55,053 bases of DNA, from assembly GCF_900172295.1 (NCBI RefSeq), contig NZ_FWFL01000014.1, positions 1 through 55,053 on the forward strand. The letters run 5' to 3'. This DNA is from Roseovarius litorisediminis. Lineage in GTDB: Bacteria > Pseudomonadota > Alphaproteobacteria > Rhodobacterales > Rhodobacteraceae. Position numbers and translations under genes: made by a program. The notes beneath the pieces were generated by a model. The model was not told the origin of the DNA. It worked only from the letters and a program-made list of their open reading frames with translations, and searched no databases. This document shows positions 27,055-35,777 of this stretch, in pieces (position 1 is the first letter of the stretch; every line of letters begins with the position of its first letter).

Positions 27055-28532
27055 GCAAATTCCCCCTGCACAAACCAGCCGGGGTTCTGCGGCGTATAGA
27101 ACAGCCAGAGCCGACGCCCCTGCCGGGTTTCGACACGCCAGTAATCGCGAAGGCCTGAACGCCAGTTGTCATCCACCAGCCACCATTCCGGGGCGATCCG
27201 TTCCGGCCCTGTTGCACGGGCCGTTGTGAGGGACATACGCCGCCAGCGAAACCGCTTTGGCGGGCGCGGGCCAGTGCCCGCAACAGGGACAGGCGGAAAC
27301 AACTGCAAAGGGCGTGAGCGCAGGCTGACCCATGGACCGCCGGGGTCAGAATAGGCGGCCGGTGCAATCAGAAAACTGCGTTCCGGAATATGGCTGTCGG
27401 CCGGAAGAAAACGCTGGATATTCTCCAACCCGATGCGGGTGCCGATGCGGGTGACAAGATCATCCAGCTGATCCTTTCGGCCGGAAGAAACATGGCTGAC
27501 CTGTTGCACTGGCAATGGTTCGACCTGCGTGGCCTCAAGCCGCATCTGGTCGATGCCGAACCCGGCATCGACATCCCGGACCCCGCGTTCAAAAAGCGGC
27601 AGGATGCGCCGCGGGTCACGCAAGGGGCGGGCAAGGCGCAGCTCGATTGTCTGGCTGTCCTGATCGACCCGGCGCAGGGTCAGGCACAGCACCCGCGCCC
27701 CGGTTTCCTGGGCTTTCAGCCTAGCACATATCTGGTCCAGCAGGCGTGCGGTGCCTGCCATCACATCATCATACAGGCCGATCGGATCAGGCACGGTCAT
27801 CCGCACCCCGTAATGGGGCGGCTCAGCCAGCGGGGCGATCTGTTCGGGTTGATGGCCAAGGGCCTGATCCAGCCGCATCAGCACCTCTGGGCCGAACCGA
27901 CGGGCCAACGGGGCACGGACAGCCCCGGCCAGATCGCCAACACTACGCAGCCCCAGCCGCTGCAGGGCAATGGTGGTTTTATTGTCCAGCCGCAGGGCGG
28001 CTACGGGCAAGGTCTGCAGCGCAGCCAGCGCCTGCCCCGGCGCGGCATACCCTTCGCCGTAATGCGCCAGCGCCCAGGCCGCGCCGCGTGTATCCCCCAG
28101 CCCGATCCGGGCCGCAAAACCTGCCCGACTTAGCCGCTGGCGCATGTCAGTCAGCATCGCCGCCTCGCCGCCGAACAGATGCGCCGCACCGGTGATATCC
28201 AGCACCAGCCCATCCCCCCCCTCAAGCCCTACCCAGGGGCAATAATGGCGCGCAGCCCAGCGGCGCAGCACATGCAGGAACTGCTGATCTCCGATCGGAT
28301 CTGCCGGGCGGCTTTGCAGATCCGGGCAAAAGGCACGGGCATCGGAATAGGACATGCCCCGGTGCAGCCCCTGTTTTTCGGCCTGCATGTTCAGGCAATA
28401 CAGGCGGTTGGCGTTGTTTTCCTGCAGGGTCAGGGCGAACGGCCCCTCAATCAGGCGCGTCCTGAGAACCCGGTCGCTTGCCAGCCGGGGAAACCACATG
28501 GAGACGACGCGACGCTGCATCCCATCGAACAT
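27051..28532 (-). CDS. imuB: ImuB, Y-family polymerase-like mutagenesis protein
   Basis: 493 residues. Begins with the RRVVSMWFPRLASDRVL segment typical of ImuB; the Y-family fold is present (SYSDARAFCPDL, LDITGAAHLFGGE, HhH LGLRSVGDLAG). Catalytic acidic residues of active Y-polymerases are largely missing in this family, which acts as a scaffold joining DnaE2 and the beta clamp. The start at 28532 overlaps imuA by 86 bp in another frame; ATGs at 28520 and 28498 are alternatives that still overlap. Stop overlaps dnaE2 start. Confidence 0.93.
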   Translation of the reverse strand: MFDGMQRRVVSMWFPRLASDRVLRTRLIEGPFALTLQENNANRLYCLNMQAEKQGLHRGMSYSDARAFCPDLQSRPADPIGDQQFLHVLRRWAARHYCPWVGLEGGDGLVLDITGAAHLFGGEAAMLTDMRQRLSRAGFAARIGLGDTRGAAWALAHYGEGYAAPGQALAALQTLPVAALRLDNKTTIALQRLGLRSVGDLAGAVRAPLARRFGPEVLMRLDQALGHQPEQIAPLAEPPHYGVRMTVPDPIGLYDDVMAGTARLLDQICARLKAQETGARVLCLTLRRVDQDSQTIELRLARPLRDPRRILPLFERGVRDVDAGFGIDQMRLEATQVEPLPVQQVSHVSSGRKDQLDDLVTRIGTRIGLENIQRFLPADSHIPERSFLIAPAAYSDPGGPWVSLRSRPLQLFPPVPVAGTGPRPPKRFRWRRMSLTTARATGPERIAPEWWLVDDNWRSGLRDYWRVETRQGRRLWLFYTPQNPGWFVQGEFA

Positions 28533-29040
28533 GCCAGGCCCTCAATGTTCCCGATTTGTTCTTTATAATTTCCCAGCGCTGCAGAGTCGAGTCGGCAGGA
28601 TCAAATGCCGGATTAAAAAACGGGGTACATTGCCAGCGGGTTTCGGCGGCATTGCTGCCCATGCCTTCGGGAATGAGACAAAGCCCGGTAGATTTCCCGA
28701 TCTTTGCCGCCAGCTGAAGCCGCCGCCCTTTTGTCAGGTCAAGCGGTTGGCTTAATTCGACCACCACCAGCGGCAGGGCGCCATCCCGCAGGGCCTCTTC
28801 GGCGACAGCAAGGCCTTCGGTCTGGTCCTTGACCTGAGCAACCAGCATCCTTGCGGGATCAAAGAAAGCGTTCAACCCGACGGGATTGAGAGCCTCGGGC
28901 CGCCAGACCTCGCGTATCCAGAGCACATCGCCCTGCATCTGAGCCACACAGACCGCCGCAAACCCCATGGCCCCGGAGCCACAGACTTCGTGAACGCGGG
29001 CCCTTCTCAGGGGAAAACTGGTGGAGAGATCAGACTGCAT
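28447..29040 (-). CDS. imuA: ImuA-like SOS mutagenesis protein
   Basis: 197 residues, RecA-like in outline: RRARVHEVCGSGAMGFA near the start, WIREVWRPEALNPVGL, and the C-terminal KNKSGTLRAWHVRWD that marks alphaproteobacterial ImuA. Walker A is not intact, as expected in the family. First gene of the imuA-imuB-dnaE2 cassette, whose proteins act together in damage-induced mutagenesis. Its 3' end contains a LexA-type box and overlaps imuB. Confidence 0.88.
   Translation of the reverse strand: MQSDLSTSFPLRRARVHEVCGSGAMGFAAVCVAQMQGDVLWIREVWRPEALNPVGLNAFFDPARMLVAQVKDQTEGLAVAEEALRDGALPLVVVELSQPLDLTKGRRLQLAAKIGKSTGLCLIPEGMGSNAAETRWQCTPFFNPAFDPADSTLQRWEIIKNKSGTLRAWHVRWDAASRRLHVVSPAGKRPGSQDAPD
28547..28561. 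promoter_or_regulatory. Candidate LexA (SOS) box inside imuA, just before imuB
   Basis: GTTC-CCGATTT-GTTC matches the alphaproteobacterial SOS box GTTC-N7-GTTC exactly. It lies 15 bp upstream of the imuB start but within the imuA coding sequence (it encodes part of KNKSGT). No such box is visible in the 150 bp before imuA. Confidence 0.5.
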
Positions 29041-29191
29041 AGGTTTTACAATATAGTGATTATGCCGCGTTTCAAACTGCGCCAGAGATTTCGCACACTC
29101 TTTTCGCGCAGAATGTCCTGCAAGGCCCTGAGCGCCAAAAAAGTCGACAAGACGGCGATGACCTTATGATCCTGACCGTCTGTTCCAACGA

Positions 29192-30694
29192 TTATTCGGG
29201 CCGCGGTAACACCCGCAGCGCTTCTGCCATACGCCTGACCAGTTTGGGTATGCGATTTTCGGGCGCGGCAGAGAATCCCAGAACGAGACCTGAGCGGCTT
29301 AACGGCTTCTGACAATACACAGCCAGCGGCAGCGATTCGATCCCGGCCTCAAGCAGCGCATGATGTGCCACCTGATCGTCCACGCCATTCTTCAGCCAGG
29401 CCAGCATGTGCATGCCGGCATCCGTCGCCTGCGGTTCAAGCACATCGGGACAATCGTTAATCAGACAGTCAAAAAGGATATCCCGACGTTCCCGGTAGAT
29501 GCGGCGCATTTTCCGGATATGCTCAACAAACCGGCCATCATCCATAAAACGTGACAAGGCCTGTTCGGCAACCGCAGACGAGCTTTGACCAAGCAGATTA
29601 CGGGCTTTTGCAAAGGTTTCGACCAGCCCCGGCGGCACCACGATATAACCAAGCCGGATGGCGGCAAACATTGATTTCGAAAACGTCCCCACATAGAAAA
29701 CCCGACGTTCGCTGTCTAACGCACTTAGCGCCGGCAAGGGGCGTCCGCGATATCTGAATTCGCTGTCGTAATCGTCTTCAATGATCCAGGCGTCGTTCTG
29801 ATGCGCGTGGTTGAGCAACGCCAGCCGCCGGACGAGACTCATTGTCGTTCCCAGGGGTTGCTGATGCGACGGCGTTACGAAAATCAGCGTGGGCTTTGGG
29901 TTCACCTTTGCAGCATAAGCAAGATCCATCCCTTCGCTGTCGATTGGCACAGGCGTGACATTGGCCCCCATGATCTGCATGACATCGCGCCCGGCAATAT
30001 GACCCGGATTTTCATACCAGACCGTATCGCCCTTGTTCAGCAGCACAAACGCGATCAGAACAAAGGCCTGCTGCGCGCCCGACGTAATGATGATCTGATC
30101 GGGGTCCGCTTGCATACCCCGGGCATCGGTCAGGTGTTTGGCAATCGACGTCCGAAGGGCCGTGCTGCCGTTCACCTGCCCATAGCTGAGGTTGCGACGG
30201 GCGTCACAAACCATCGCGTCGGACAGATATTTGTTCCAGATATTGACCGGGAACTTGTCCAGCGCGGGCACACCAGGGCGAAACGGGGCAATCTTGCCAT
30301 GCCGAACGCTGGCCTTGGAGGACATGATTGCCATTGCGCGATCTGATATCTCTATCGCCGGAGGATTTGCTTTCGAGCGAGGGCGTCGGAATTTTGGGAA
30401 GGTTTCAAAATCCAGCCCTTCAGAAATGAACGTTCCCGCCCCTGTTCTGGCCTGCGCATACCCTTCGGCGACCAGTTGTTCGTAGACGGATTTTACCGTG
30501 ATACGGGACAAACAGAGCTCAAGGGCCAGTTCACGCGTCGACGGCAGTTTCTGACCCGGCTCAAGCGTACCATCCAGGATCAGCCGCCGCAGCGCCGCAT
30601 CCAGCTGCCGATAGATCGGAACGGACGATCCCCGTTCGATATCAAACCCATGCAGCAATGCTCCTCCCGGGGATTTTGGCACGGCGTCCTCCAA
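29192..30694 (-). CDS. MocR/PdxR-type regulator (GntR HTH fused to aminotransferase-like domain)
   Basis: 500 residues. N-terminal GntR winged helix at about 25-90 (PIYRQLDAALRRLILDGTL, LPSTRELALEL, VKSVYEQLVAEGYAQARTGAGTF). The fold-type I aminotransferase domain spans about 130-495 with PLP lysine K340 (GTFSKSMFAA) and the aspartate-containing IIEDDYDSEFRY at 304-315. Such regulators sense PLP or PLP-amine adducts and control nearby amine or amino-acid genes (TauR, PdxR and EnuR are examples). Divergent from the UroD-like gene, its likely target. Confidence 0.92.
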   Translation of the reverse strand: MEDAVPKSPGGALLHGFDIERGSSVPIYRQLDAALRRLILDGTLEPGQKLPSTRELALELCLSRITVKSVYEQLVAEGYAQARTGAGTFISEGLDFETFPKFRRPRSKANPPAIEISDRAMAIMSSKASVRHGKIAPFRPGVPALDKFPVNIWNKYLSDAMVCDARRNLSYGQVNGSTALRTSIAKHLTDARGMQADPDQIIITSGAQQAFVLIAFVLLNKGDTVWYENPGHIAGRDVMQIMGANVTPVPIDSEGMDLAYAAKVNPKPTLIFVTPSHQQPLGTTMSLVRRLALLNHAHQNDAWIIEDDYDSEFRYRGRPLPALSALDSERRVFYVGTFSKSMFAAIRLGYIVVPPGLVETFAKARNLLGQSSSAVAEQALSRFMDDGRFVEHIRKMRRIYRERRDILFDCLINDCPDVLEPQATDAGMHMLAWLKNGVDDQVAHHALLEAGIESLPLAVYCQKPLSRSGLVLGFSAAPENRIPKLVRRMAEALRVLPRPE

Positions 30695-30706
30695 ATGGGC
30701 TTATAG

Positions 30707-30738
30707 ATTATGCAATAATGGATATATTTAATAAATCC
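30707..30738. promoter_or_regulatory. AT-rich palindromes between MocR-type regulator and UroD-like gene
   Basis: ATTAT-GCA-ATAAT (30707-30719) is immediately followed by the near-perfect GGATATATT-T-AATAAATCC (30720-30738, one mismatch). They sit 12 bp from the regulator start and 77 bp from the UroD-like start, a likely operator/promoter zone. Confidence 0.4.
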
Positions 30739-30814
30739 AATTTTCGATAGCAAATAACCCGAAAGGCGTCTCTGACATGGGGCTGTGAGGGGCTGAAAGG
30801 CAAGGTATCGGAAC

Positions 30815-32122
30815 ATGATCAAGATAGAAAATTACGCCCATCCCGTGGGATTACACCTGCTGACGCGCTGGCAGAATGGCGATGTTGGTGCAAGGCAGGA
30901 AATGACTGATATTCTTGACGCAGCCCTTGCCGGAGAGTTTGACGAGAACTTCAAGGTGCTGGCCCCTCCCGACAGGGTAAATTCAACCGCTTCGGTTCAT
31001 ATGCTGGGGCTTGCGGTTCTCAATGACCTCTATGGCGTTGAATCATGGGACTATTACAACACCGATCCATACCGCTATGTCCGGGCCAATCTGGCCGTCA
31101 GCCGTTTGCTGGGCGTGCATAAATTCTACATGACCTGGGCGCTTTATGCCTTCACCTGCGAACCGCTGGGCCAGAAAATGATGTATCCGGACAAGTTCCC
31201 ACCCGGCGCCGATCCGGATACGGTTCTGATCAACCGCGACAACTGGCATCTGCTTGAAACACCGGATTTTACCGTTGGTGTACCCAAGGCCATTGATGGC
31301 ATTTTGCGGGTCACCGAAGAGCTGACAGGCATGCCACCGATGTTGCAGATTTCGGCCCCCTACAGCCTTGCCGCTGATATCTACGGGCAGGAACCGCTGC
31401 TGGCGGACGTGGTAAACGACCCGGACAATGTGAATGCCTTGCTGGATCATCTGGGCGACAAAGTGCTTGGGCCCTGGATGGATCATCACATGGAGACCTT
31501 CCCGAACGGCTGGGTGGAATTGTCGGACGCCTCGGGTTCTCCTTTCTTCATCGGGCCAGAAAACTGCAAATCCATGTCGATCCGATCAATCCGGCACATG
31601 CTGCGCGACAAACCCTATGCCGACCGCGTGTTTGACAACAATTATCGTGGTGATTTCGTTTCTGAAGTCAAAAGAAAGGGGCGAGCGTCGCGGCGCAAAA
31701 TTCCCGAAGGGGCAAATGTAGACCGGGGCAGCCTGCTGGAACTGACTGAGGCCAAAGTCAGCGTCAATCCGGTGTTCATCATGCGGCTGGAGGCGGACAA
31801 GGTGGATATCGCATTCTACGAAGACCAGGCCATACAGCGGAATCTGCCCCTGACCTCGGGCATCGGCTCCCCTCAGATCGACCGGAACAGCATCGAGGAT
31901 CTGAAGGCCGCAAAGGCAGAAATCCGCGCGCAGGCCCGCTCTTTTGTTGAAGCCATAAAACGCGTTTGTGACACCATTGATCTGCCCGAGGACAATCATG
32001 TCGGCGCCCCTTGGCCCAGCCATATCTATTTTGAGGACGTCAACGGGCAATCGCAATTCGAGCTGGTCGAAACCATTCTGGATGAAGTCTACAATTGCCC
32101 ACCATTTGAACGGCAAAAGTGA
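30815..32122 (+). CDS. Uroporphyrinogen-decarboxylase-superfamily protein, substrate unknown
   Basis: 435 residues with the URO-D/methyltransferase barrel pattern: APYSLAADIYG near 190, DVVNDPDNVNALLDHL near 205, VELSDASGSPFFIGPENC near 235 and LPLTSGIGSPQIDRNSIEDL near 345. It lacks the HemE N-terminal RQAGR motif, so it is not a heme enzyme. The H-x-C zinc motif of corrinoid methyltransferases (MtaA/MtbA/CmuA) is not found at the expected place, where it reads IMRLEADKVDIAF. Divergent from a MocR regulator and followed by an FAD oxidoreductase gene. The reaction cannot be assigned. Confidence 0.75.
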   Translation: MIKIENYAHPVGLHLLTRWQNGDVGARQEMTDILDAALAGEFDENFKVLAPPDRVNSTASVHMLGLAVLNDLYGVESWDYYNTDPYRYVRANLAVSRLLGVHKFYMTWALYAFTCEPLGQKMMYPDKFPPGADPDTVLINRDNWHLLETPDFTVGVPKAIDGILRVTEELTGMPPMLQISAPYSLAADIYGQEPLLADVVNDPDNVNALLDHLGDKVLGPWMDHHMETFPNGWVELSDASGSPFFIGPENCKSMSIRSIRHMLRDKPYADRVFDNNYRGDFVSEVKRKGRASRRKIPEGANVDRGSLLELTEAKVSVNPVFIMRLEADKVDIAFYEDQAIQRNLPLTSGIGSPQIDRNSIEDLKAAKAEIRAQARSFVEAIKRVCDTIDLPEDNHVGAPWPSHIYFEDVNGQSQFELVETILDEVYNCPPFERQK

Positions 32123-32403
32123 AAGCCGGTCCCCTGGAAATGGGCAGTGGGCTTGGGTTGCCGTTTAAATGCCCGCCTGCCGCTCTTTCGGCACTGATCA
32201 TCAGGATCGCACGGCAATCCCGGACATCAGAGATCAGGCAAATCGCAACGTCTATCATGCTGTTGGAATTGCCTGTTGACCCAGCCTGACTGGAGTGGAA
32301 TTTATTTTCGTGCGTGAAAAAAGATTTTCGCGCCCCAGCACGTCTGGAGAATCGGACAATCAAACGGCCATATAGGCTTTACCTTCAAAGGAATGACTGC
32401 TGC

Positions 32404-33627
32404 ATGAACCCACTTTTGAAACAGCAGCCCCCTACCAAAGACAGGTATGATGTTGTCATTGTCGGGGGGGCCATGATGGGGGCCTCTACCGCCTGGTTTT
32501 TAACAGACACCCCGGATTTTGATGGCTCGGTTCTTGTTGTCGAACGGGACCCGAGTTACGAGTTTTGCTCGACCGCGCATAGCAATTCATGCATCCGTCA
32601 GCAGTTTTCGACGGAAATCAACGTGCGGATTTCGCAGTTTGGGGCGGATTTCATCAACAATTTACCACGCCATATGGGCAATGACCCCAGGGTGCCTCAA
32701 CTGAGAATCCAGAATTACGGCTATTTGTATCTGGCGGACAATGACGCCTTTGCCGACATCCTGCGCGACAACCAAAAGGTGCAGCACGCCGCAGGCGCTG
32801 GTACAAGGCTTTTGTCACCCGAGCAGATCAAAGAGGCCTACCCGTTTTACAACGTGGATGACGTGGTTCTGGGCAGCCTCAATACCGTCGACGAAGGTTA
32901 TTGGGATTCAATTGCGGTATTCGATTGGTGGCGCAGACAATCCAGAGAACGCGGCGTGGAATATGTTGCAAACGAGGTTGTGACCATGGCCAAAAATGCT
33001 GCGGGCACCCGTGTGGAAACGGTCACGCTGGCCTCGGGCGAGGTGATTTCCTGCGGGCAGGTTGTCAATTGTTCCGGCCCCCGCGCAGCCCGCACCAGCC
33101 GGATGGCTGGCATTGATATCCCGGTGGAACCGCGCAAGCGCTACACTTGGGTTTTCAGCGCAGAAAAACCACTGGACCGCGAGCTGCCACTGACAGTTGA
33201 TCCGTCGGGTGTGCACATGCGGCAGGATGGCAAAACGACCTATATGGCAGGTGGCCACTCAGAGGTTGATCCGGCGGTAGACTATGATGATTTCAACATG
33301 GATCTGTCATTGTGGGAAAATCATGTCTGGCCAGCGATCGCGACCCGCATTCCCCAGTTCGAGGCCATCAAGGTGATGCGCGAGTGGACGGGGCACTATG
33401 CCTATAACACCTTCGATCACAACGCCATCATTGGGCCACATGACACGATTGAGAATTTTATTTTTCTCAATGGCTTTTCCGGCCACGGACTGCAGCAGGC
33501 CCCGGCGATGGGGCGCGGAACGGCCGAATGGCTGACCTACGGAGAATATCGCAGCCTTGATCTGACACCTTTCCATTACGACCGGATTCTACGCAACGCC
33601 CCGCTTGTCGAAAAAGCGATCATCTAA
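32404..33627 (+). CDS. FAD-dependent oxidoreductase (DAO / sarcosine-oxidase-like)
   Basis: 407 residues from ATG 32404 (AAAGGAA upstream). FAD-binding motif DVVIVGGAMMGAST at 16-29, STAHSNSCIRQQFS near 60, and the C-terminal GLQQAPAMGRGTAEWL that closes the DAO fold. This family oxidises secondary or tertiary amines and amino acids (sarcosine, dimethylglycine, opines). It follows the UroD-like gene after a 281-bp gap, which contains no gene I can support. Probably part of the same catabolic unit. Confidence 0.88.
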   Translation: MNPLLKQQPPTKDRYDVVIVGGAMMGASTAWFLTDTPDFDGSVLVVERDPSYEFCSTAHSNSCIRQQFSTEINVRISQFGADFINNLPRHMGNDPRVPQLRIQNYGYLYLADNDAFADILRDNQKVQHAAGAGTRLLSPEQIKEAYPFYNVDDVVLGSLNTVDEGYWDSIAVFDWWRRQSRERGVEYVANEVVTMAKNAAGTRVETVTLASGEVISCGQVVNCSGPRAARTSRMAGIDIPVEPRKRYTWVFSAEKPLDRELPLTVDPSGVHMRQDGKTTYMAGGHSEVDPAVDYDDFNMDLSLWENHVWPAIATRIPQFEAIKVMREWTGHYAYNTFDHNAIIGPHDTIENFIFLNGFSGHGLQQAPAMGRGTAEWLTYGEYRSLDLTPFHYDRILRNAPLVEKAII

Positions 33628-33644
33628 GCCATCAGCCCCCTGCC

Positions 33645-34556
33645 CTATCCTTTTTGCGAAAACGGGTCCTGCGGCGTATTCAGTCTAAGGTGACGCATGA
33701 AGGCCCGCGCGATGCGGGGCAAAGGCCGATGATCGGACACAACAAAATAGCTTTGATACCGGATGGGTGAAGCGAAAGGCACAAAAATCAGATCCTCGGA
33801 CCGGTAGTGATACAGCGGAAAGGGATTGATGATGGTCAGCCCCAGCCCCTCTTTCGCCAGATCCGCGGCGGCAAAAGAGGTCGAAACCTCGGCCACGACA
33901 TGTGGAACGGCGCGGGCTTCATGCATCAGGCGGTCCAACTGACTGCGACGCGCGTGTCGGTGGGTCAGCGCGATCATGGCCTGCCCGTGCAGATCCTGCG
34001 GCCTCACCTCCTGCGCGGCGGCAAGTGCGTGGCCACGCGGCATCGCACAGACTGCCTGGGAAAGCCGGTAAGGAATCATCTTGACCCCCGCACGTGACAG
34101 CTCGACTCCGGCAACACCAAGATCAAACCGATCGTCCAGAATGCCGCGGGTCACCTCGTCTGACGTATTCACCTCGAAGCTGACATAGAAATGCGGGTTG
34201 GCTGTCAGGAAACCTTTTATCTGCGACACCAGAAACCGATGCGCATAGGTGGGTGGGGCAATCAGGCGCAGCGTTTCCTGCACCTGATCGGTCGGGCCGT
34301 CAATTCGGTTGAGCGCATCAAATAACGGATCCAGCCGACGATTCAGGCGCACGGCCTCGGAGGTGGGGCGCAAGCGGCCACTTTCACGTTCAAACAGTGT
34401 GTTCCCGACCCTGTTTTCAAGATTGGCGATCGAACGGCTGACCGCTGACTGTGACAGGCCCAGTTGCCGGGCCGCGCCTGTGGTTGTTCCGGCCTGCATC
34501 AGCGCGCGAAAAGCCTGATATTCAGGGATCGAATGCCAGTTCCTGATTTTATTCAA
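33645..34556 (-). CDS. LysR-family transcriptional regulator
   Basis: 303 residues. N-terminal HTH at about 10-70 (YQAFRALMQAGTTTGAARQLGLSQSAVSRSI-type arrangement) and the type-2 periplasmic-binding-like sensor domain from about 95. It converges on the FAD oxidoreductase gene (17 bp between stops) and is divergent from the M19 dipeptidase gene, with a LysR-type dyad in the gap. It likely controls the dipeptidase/ABC importer operon. Confidence 0.92.
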   Translation of the reverse strand: MNKIRNWHSIPEYQAFRALMQAGTTTGAARQLGLSQSAVSRSIANLENRVGNTLFERESGRLRPTSEAVRLNRRLDPLFDALNRIDGPTDQVQETLRLIAPPTYAHRFLVSQIKGFLTANPHFYVSFEVNTSDEVTRGILDDRFDLGVAGVELSRAGVKMIPYRLSQAVCAMPRGHALAAAQEVRPQDLHGQAMIALTHRHARRSQLDRLMHEARAVPHVVAEVSTSFAAADLAKEGLGLTIINPFPLYHYRSEDLIFVPFASPIRYQSYFVVSDHRPLPRIARAFMRHLRLNTPQDPFSQKG

Positions 34557-34585
34557 AAAAGTACCTTTTCAAATACCGACTAGAT

Positions 34586-34604
34586 GTATGACTAAAAATC
34601 ATAC
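34586..34604. promoter_or_regulatory. Inverted repeat GTATGA-N7-TCATAC, candidate LysR binding site
   Basis: Perfect 6-bp arms (34586-34591, 34599-34604) around CTAAAAA, containing the T-N11-A pattern of LysR sites (ATGA-N7-TCAT). It is centred between the divergent LysR gene (start 34556) and the dipeptidase gene (34620). Confidence 0.6.
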
Positions 34605-34619
34605 TATTCCCGCTCGGAC

Positions 34620-35729
34620 ATGAATAAAAGGGCTGATAGCGTGTGCCAACATTTGGGGTGGATGACTGACGTGGCAAACAGCGAGCCGATTATTTTCGAC
34701 GGGCACAACGATGTATTGCTAAAGATCTTCCGCGCCGGCGGTTTGACCGCGGCACAATCCTTTATCGACGGGCGCGACGGCGCGCTGGATCTGAAAAAGG
34801 CGCGCAGGGGCGGCTTTGGCGGCGGATTCTTTGCGGTTTACGTCCCTTCGCCCACCGATTTGAACGCCAAATTCGATGAAATGACCAAGGCCAGCTATGA
34901 CCTGCCGCTGCCAGAACCGATTGATTGGGAAGATGCGCTGCCGGTGGTGATGTCCGAGGCTGCAATCCTGTTTGATCTGGAACGACGCGGCGCTTTGAAC
35001 GTTTGCCGCAGCGTGGCCGACATTCGCGCAGCCATGGCCGAGAGCAAGATTGCAGCGATCTTCCATATCGAAGGGGCCGAGGCGATTGACCCCGAGTTGC
35101 ACACTCTGGATGTGCTTTATCAGGCGGGCCTCAGGTCACTTGGCCCGGTCTGGAGCCGCAGCACGGTGTTTGGCAACGGGGTTCCCTTCCGATTTCCGTC
35201 GACGCCCGATATTGGCGAGGGTTTAACCGATCATGGCTTGCGGCTGGTGAAGCGCTGCGATGAGCTGGGGATAATGCTGGACCTGTCGCACCTGAACGAA
35301 GCGGGATTCTGGGACGTGGCGCGCCATTCGACGAAACCGCTGGTTGCCACCCACTCCAACGCCTATGCGATCTGCAACCATTCCCGCAATCTGACGGACC
35401 CTCAATTGGATGCGATCCGTGAAAGTGACGGAATGGTTGGTCTGAATTTTGCGGTGGCTTTTCTGCGAGAAGATGGCAAGATGCTGGCCGATGTCCCGAT
35501 TAGCCAAATGTTACGCCATCTGGATTACCTGATCGAAAAATTAGGCGAAGATCGCGTTGGGCTGGGCTCGGACTATGACGGTGCCGTGGTGCCACAGGAC
35601 CTGACCACAGTCGCGGATCTTTCGAACTTGAGACAGGCAATGACAGAGCATGGATATGACAATGCGTTGATCACCAAGCTTTGCCACGCAAACTGGTTGC
35701 GCGTACTTGAAAAAACATGGGTGTCTTAA
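34620..35729 (+). CDS. Membrane dipeptidase (peptidase family M19)
   Basis: 369 residues. Zinc-binding D27/H29 in IFDGHND, the bridging glutamate in IFHIEGAEAID near 145, histidines in THSNAYAICNHSRNLTD near 240-255 and GLGSDYDG near 320. Family members hydrolyse dipeptides, including those with D-residues or unusual N-substituted residues. ATG 34662 is a second possible start, 14 codons in. No clear lipobox or signal peptide, so despite the family name it looks cytoplasmic. Followed after 48 bp by an ABC importer operon, consistent with intracellular cleavage of the imported substrate. Confidence 0.9.
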   Translation: MNKRADSVCQHLGWMTDVANSEPIIFDGHNDVLLKIFRAGGLTAAQSFIDGRDGALDLKKARRGGFGGGFFAVYVPSPTDLNAKFDEMTKASYDLPLPEPIDWEDALPVVMSEAAILFDLERRGALNVCRSVADIRAAMAESKIAAIFHIEGAEAIDPELHTLDVLYQAGLRSLGPVWSRSTVFGNGVPFRFPSTPDIGEGLTDHGLRLVKRCDELGIMLDLSHLNEAGFWDVARHSTKPLVATHSNAYAICNHSRNLTDPQLDAIRESDGMVGLNFAVAFLREDGKMLADVPISQMLRHLDYLIEKLGEDRVGLGSDYDGAVVPQDLTTVADLSNLRQAMTEHGYDNALITKLCHANWLRVLEKTWVS

Positions 35730-35777
35730 GGCCCCGGTGCGCAATCAAATTCGTAACCAACAGGAGAGGTAATACAA

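Noticed and set aside
29063..29170. Short basic 35-codon ORF (plus) and an opposing hydrophobic frame ending at 29046 between imuA and the MocR gene
   Set aside because: No ribosome site for the plus ORF and no ordinary start codon with a site for the minus frame; both may be chance in a 151-bp gap.
29041..29191. SOS box upstream of imuA
   Set aside because: No GTTC-N7-GTTC or GAAC-N7-GAAC in this gap; the only match is inside imuA.
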